From positions 248,001 to 312,000 of the forward strand of contig NZ_JADPSA010000022.1 in the NCBI RefSeq assembly GCF_017347085.1: a DNA stretch of 64,000 nucleotides, written 5' to 3'. Below are positions 61,010 through 64,000 of the stretch, in pieces; within the stretch, counting starts at the first letter, position 1, and each line of letters starts with the position of its first letter. A program made the translations under genes and the position numbers. The notes beneath the pieces are model-generated. The model did not search any database and was not told where the DNA came from. It was given only the letters and a program-made list of their open reading frames with translations. This stretch comes from Nesterenkonia sp. E16_10 (lineage in GTDB: Bacteria; Actinomycetota; Actinomycetes; Actinomycetales; Micrococcaceae).

Positions 61010-61935
61010 GAGTAGTGCACCTTCCGCTCGACGAAGCGCAGCTGGACAGCGGTGATGAAGAACAGGGTGAAGAAGAGCACCACGGCGATGGCCGCGGAGT
61101 AGCCGGCTCGCTGATAGGCGCCGAAGGACTGCAGGTAGATCTCAAAGATGATGGTGTTGGTGCCATGGCCGGTCGGGGTCATGGTGCGCAGGATGTCGAA
61201 GGCATTGGTCATCGAGAAGAGGATGTTGGTGACCAGCAGGAAGAACACCGTGGGGGTCAGCAGCGGCAGGGTGACCGAGACGAAGCGGCGGATCGGACCG
61301 GCCCGGTCGATGGTCGCGGCCTCGATCAGGTCCTTCGGGATGGACTGCAGCCCGGCGAGGAAGACCACCGCGCAGTAGCCCAGGTTCTTCCAGACGTAGA
61401 CGATGATCACCATGAACAGCGACCAGTCCTCGTTGAGGTACCACTCCGGGGAGCTGATCCCGAAGAACCCCAGGATGTGGGAGAGCCCGCCGCGGGTCGG
61501 GTCGAAGATGAAGTTCCAGACCATCGCCACCCCGACCCCGGAGAGCACATAGGGGGAGAACACGGCGGTGCGGGCCGCGGTCTTGCCGGGGATCTTCTTG
61601 TTCAGCACCAGCGCGATCAACAGCCCCAGGATCATGGATCCCAGCACCGCGCCGGCGGTGAAGATGGCCGTGACCCGCCAGACCTCCAGCCCGGAGTCGG
61701 AGGTGAAGAAGGCGGCGTAGTTCTCCAGCCCGATCTGGGTGGCGGTGGATGAGCCCAGCCGCCAGTCCAGGGTGGAGTAGTACATGTTGGAGAACAGCGG
61801 GTAGTAGATGAACGCGAGGATCAGCAGGATGTTCGGCCCTGCAAAGAGCAGAAACAGGGACCAGTTCTTCGATTGCCGTCGTCGGTGCGCGCGAACCCGC
61901 GACCGTTCCTGCTCAGTCTGCACAGCAGAGCTCAT
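61006..61935 (-). CDS. ABC-transporter permease, MalF/UgpA type
   Basis: A 309-residue permease with about six helices and an EAA loop (EAATIDRAGPIRRFVSVTLPLLTP). The first 30 residues are basic. The ATG at 61935 has AAGGAAG, and a -10-like TAACAT lies about 30 bases upstream. First gene of the importer operon, divergent from the Mrp genes. Confidence 0.92.
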   Translation of the reverse strand: MSSAVQTEQERSRVRAHRRRQSKNWSLFLLFAGPNILLILAFIYYPLFSNMYYSTLDWRLGSSTATQIGLENYAAFFTSDSGLEVWRVTAIFTAGAVLGSMILGLLIALVLNKKIPGKTAARTAVFSPYVLSGVGVAMVWNFIFDPTRGGLSHILGFFGISSPEWYLNEDWSLFMVIIVYVWKNLGYCAVVFLAGLQSIPKDLIEAATIDRAGPIRRFVSVTLPLLTPTVFFLLVTNILFSMTNAFDILRTMTPTGHGTNTIIFEIYLQSFGAYQRAGYSAAIAVVLFFTLFFITAVQLRFVERKVHYS

Positions 61936-62188
61936 CCAGCTTCCTTCCAGTCTTTACTGACCTCATGTTAGCCACGCCACTGAAGTCAGGGATGACAGCA
62001 CGTGAACTCCGCATGAACCCGCCCCGATTGAGAGACAGGTCACAGAGGCACAGTGTATGTCTTGGCCGCCGGAATCAGATCGCTAGGCTGGTGGCTGGGC
62101 CTGATTGTTGCGGTCCGCGCGGATGGTCTGCGCGGCTGGTCGGCGCGGCCCCGACCCCGGACGCATTCCTGAGATATGAGGAGCGGTG
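61936..62188. other. Divergent intergenic region
   Basis: About 250 bases between the importer and the Mrp operon. Promoters for both must lie here (TAACAT at 61965-61970 on the minus strand). I found no further feature and no MrpE-like gene. Confidence 0.35.
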
Positions 62189-62476
62189 ATGATCGACGTG
62201 GTGCTGCTCGGCGTCTTCGCAGTGCTGCTCGCCAACTACGTCCTGGCTCTGGTCGTGTTCGCCCGCCGCGGCCTGGCGGGGAACTGGCTGCTGGTGGTCC
62301 TGCTCACCGGCACCACCGGTGCCGCGCTGGCTGCGGTGCTCGCCGCTCTCTCCGAGGACGGTTCCCGGTACCTGGATGTGACGCTGGTGCTCACCGGTAC
62401 GGCTGCCGTGGCGGCCGCGGTGCGCGCCGGACTGCCCCGGCGCATCCCGCCCGCCGGCGCGGAGGCGACGGCATGA
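62189..62476 (+). CDS. Mrp-type antiporter subunit F
   Basis: A 95-residue protein with three hydrophobic helices, matching MrpF/MnhF/PhaF. The ATG at 62189 has GAGGAG at 5 bases; a GTG directly before is too close. Mrp systems exchange sodium or potassium for protons and matter for alkaline and salt tolerance. It overlaps the next gene by ATGA. Confidence 0.78.
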   Translation: MIDVVLLGVFAVLLANYVLALVVFARRGLAGNWLLVVLLTGTTGAALAAVLAALSEDGSRYLDVTLVLTGTAAVAAAVRAGLPRRIPPAGAEATA

Positions 62477-62829
62477 GCCAGCTGCCCGCGCTGCTGGGGC
62501 TGACGCTGATCCTCGCTGGCGCCTTCTTCTTCACCGTGGGCACTCTGGGGCTGATCCGCTTCCCCGATCTGCGAAGCCGACTGCATGCCCTCACCAAGGC
62601 CGACAATCTGGGCCTGGGCCTGGTGCTCGCCGGGGTCGCGCTGCTGTTGGGCAGCTGGACCGGTGCCGCGGTGTTGGCGCTGGCCTGGGTGTTGGCCCTG
62701 GCTGCGGCATCGATCTCGGCGCATGTGCTGGGCGGACTGGACGCCGCCGAGCATTCCCCCGAGCGCCAGGAGGACCCGGGGACACGACCGACCCGAGACT
62801 CCTCAGACACTCCGGAGACTCTCTCGTGA
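62473..62829 (+). CDS. Mrp-type antiporter subunit G
   Basis: A 118-residue protein with three helices. The MrpG pattern GLIRFPDLRSRLHALTKADNLGLGLVLAG is clear. The C-terminal 30 residues are polar. It overlaps the preceding gene by 4 bases and the next by 4 bases. Confidence 0.88.
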   Translation: MSQLPALLGLTLILAGAFFFTVGTLGLIRFPDLRSRLHALTKADNLGLGLVLAGVALLLGSWTGAAVLALAWVLALAAASISAHVLGGLDAAEHSPERQEDPGTRPTRDSSDTPETLS

Positions 62830-63770
62830 CCGGCGGGGTGCCGGCGGCCGACCTGGTGCTCGGCGTGGGGCTGCTCGCCTCGGTGCTGTGCACGGTGCTT
62901 CCCCCTTCCCGGTTGGCGCAGTCCATGGGCCTGCTCGGCCTGGGCGTGCTGACCACGTTGGCGTGGCTGCGGCTGGGCAGCGTGGATGTGGCACTGGCGG
63001 AGGCCGGGATCGGCGGCGGAATCCTCGCCGCACTCCTGGTCTGGGTCTCCGTGCGCTCCCCCGCCCAGCCCTCCCCCGATGCCGGCTCCGCCCCGCGGTG
63101 GCCGTGGCTGCGACCAGCGGTGGGCACGCTCAGCGCGGTGACCCTGATCCTGATCACCGCGGCCGTCTGGCTGCGCGCCGAAGCCTCGCTGCCCGCCTGG
63201 GATGCCGCAGTGACCGCCGCCATGGAGCGCACGGGCGTGGAACATGAGATCACCGGGGTGCTGCTGGTCTTCAGGTTCTATGACACCTTGCTGGAATCTG
63301 CGGTGCTGATGCTCACCGCCGTCGCGGTGCTCGCCCTGGGACGCGATGATCTCGGGCCTCGCGCCGGGCTCTCCGCCGCGCTGGGTGCTCAGCCCATGAT
63401 CCCGGCGAGTCTGCACTGGTTGATCCGGGTGTTCGCCCCGGTTTTGTTCCTGGCCGGGCTGTGGCTGCTCTTCGCCGGCAGCACCGACTCCGGCGGCGCA
63501 TTCCAGTCCGGGGCGGTGCTCTGCGCGGTCCTGATCCTGCTGCGCAGCGCCCATGTGCCGCTGGAGAAGCTCACGCTGCGCTGGCTGCGCCCGGCGCTGG
63601 TGGCCGGCGTCCTCACCTTCATCCTCGCCGCCCTGGCACATCTGAGCGCGCCCTTCTCCTTCCCGGTGCTGCTGGGCATCGAGATCCTGCTGACCCTGGG
63701 GATCGCGGCCGGGCTCTACGCCATCTATCTGTGCCTGGAGAATCCGATGCAGCGCGAGGTCAGCGCATGA
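62826..63770 (+). CDS. Mrp/MBH-type antiporter fusion: DUF4040 (MbhD-like) plus MnhB domain
   Basis: A 314-residue membrane protein. The N-terminal 75 residues have the MbhD/DUF4040 pattern (LRLGSVDVALAEAGIGGGILAALLV), followed by a linker, then a MnhB-like domain (about 190-305; RVFAPVLFLAGLWLLFAGSTDSGGAFQSGAVL). The fusion of these parts is found in actinobacterial and archaeal-type Mrp and hydrogenase-related complexes, where they form part of the ion channel. It overlaps the next gene by 4 bases. Confidence 0.82.
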   Translation: MTGGVPAADLVLGVGLLASVLCTVLPPSRLAQSMGLLGLGVLTTLAWLRLGSVDVALAEAGIGGGILAALLVWVSVRSPAQPSPDAGSAPRWPWLRPAVGTLSAVTLILITAAVWLRAEASLPAWDAAVTAAMERTGVEHEITGVLLVFRFYDTLLESAVLMLTAVAVLALGRDDLGPRAGLSAALGAQPMIPASLHWLIRVFAPVLFLAGLWLLFAGSTDSGGAFQSGAVLCAVLILLRSAHVPLEKLTLRWLRPALVAGVLTFILAALAHLSAPFSFPVLLGIEILLTLGIAAGLYAIYLCLENPMQREVSA

Positions 63771-64000
63771 TGCTCGATTCCTCCGCCGGGGCCCTGGGTG
63801 CGTCCGTCGAGGCTGGCCTCCTCGGGCTCGAGCTGACCCAGGTGCAGTGGTATCTGCTCCTGGGCACCGCGGTGGCCGTGATCGGGATGGTGCGGATGCT
63901 GCTCACCCGGGATCTGGTCGCCCGGCTGATCGCGCTCAACGTGACCGGGATCGGGTCCCTGATGATCATCCTCGCCCTGGCCGCGCGCTCGGCGGAATCC
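63767..64000 (+). CDS. Mrp-type antiporter subunit C (NuoK-like), partial
   Basis: The frame is open to the window end (78 codons). The N-terminus has about 25 polar residues, then two hydrophobic helices (WYLLLGTAVAVIGMVRML and RLIALNVTGIGSLMIILALA) typical of MnhC/NuoK. A D subunit is expected beyond the window. The ATG overlaps the preceding stop (ATGA). Confidence 0.8.
   Translation, partial: MMLDSSAGALGASVEAGLLGLELTQVQWYLLLGTAVAVIGMVRMLLTRDLVARLIALNVTGIGSLMIILALAARSAES

Noticed and set aside
62189-62476. Start at GTG 62186 for the MrpF-like gene
   Set aside because: Its distance to the GAGGAG site is only 2 bases, while the ATG at 62189 is at 5 bases.

Overview
The window is about 64 kb of high-GC DNA with tightly packed genes, many ATGA or GTGA start/stop overlaps, frequent GTG/TTG starts and purine-rich ribosome binding sites. 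This gene style, a complete ectABC ectoine locus, an actinobacterial-type cydABDC operon, ThiO/ThiS/ThiG/ThiF thiamine genes and an Mrp-type antiporter point to a halotolerant actinobacterium of the Micrococcales. A Micrococcaceae member such as Nesterenkonia is plausible, but this is inferred from gene content and not proven. I see no prophage, insertion sequence, CRISPR array or rRNA. One tRNA gene is present.

Layout. 0-10.6 kb holds housekeeping and stress genes: RpiB-type isomerase, Dps, SerS, a diacylglycerol-kinase-like lipid kinase, a secreted GH10 xylanase, PheA with a rhodanese, an amidase, CsbD and a uracil permease. 10.7-13.4 kb is ectABC without ectD. 13.5-15.3 kb has an MsmK/UgpC-type ABC ATPase and a cluster of very small hydrophobic peptides. 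15.3-21.5 kb is cydABDC, with two tandem operator-like palindromes in front. 21.6-27.5 kb is an FtsX/ATPase ABC system next to a two-component system. 27.7-37.2 kb has a large membrane alpha/beta hydrolase, UspA, the tripartite transporter TctCBA, and a reverse-strand run PfkB, HAD phosphatase, GDPD and two single-repeat AbrB membrane proteins. 37.2-41 kb is thiOSG plus an E1-like/rhodanese protein, beginning 2 nt from tRNA-Gly(CCC). 41.1-43.1 kb is an ECF sigma factor with three Asp23-type proteins.

43.2-48.7 kb has a nitroreductase, a PfpI protein, ThiE, and an operon of a heme-dependent N-demethylase, its reductase, a DmmA-like zinc-ribbon subunit and a LysR effector domain lacking a DNA-binding domain. 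48.8-54.2 kb is a TRAP transporter with a nitrilase-type amidohydrolase, an HpcH/HpaI aldolase and a divergent GntR/FCD regulator. 54.2-57.8 kb pairs an APH-fold small-molecule kinase with a class III PLP enzyme and a GntR/UTRA regulator, resembling kinase/phospho-lyase pairs. 57.8-61.9 kb has a dienelactone hydrolase and a sugar or glycerol-phosphate ABC importer lacking its own ATPase. 62.2-64.0 kb is the start of an Mrp-like antiporter operon, cut by the window end.

How it fits together. The genes suggest salt and membrane-energy adaptation (ectoine, Mrp, Cyd bd oxidase, Asp23 envelope genes, Dps, CsbD, Usp) combined with scavenging of organic acids, methylated or hydroxylated amines, glycerophosphodiesters and xylan. 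The best candidates for new biology are: the N-demethylase operon with its HTH-less LysR protein; the tandem operator at cydA; the micropeptide cluster at 14.9-15.2 kb; the sigma factor/triple-Asp23 operon; the kinase/PLP lyase pair; and the tRNA-Gly/thiO junction.
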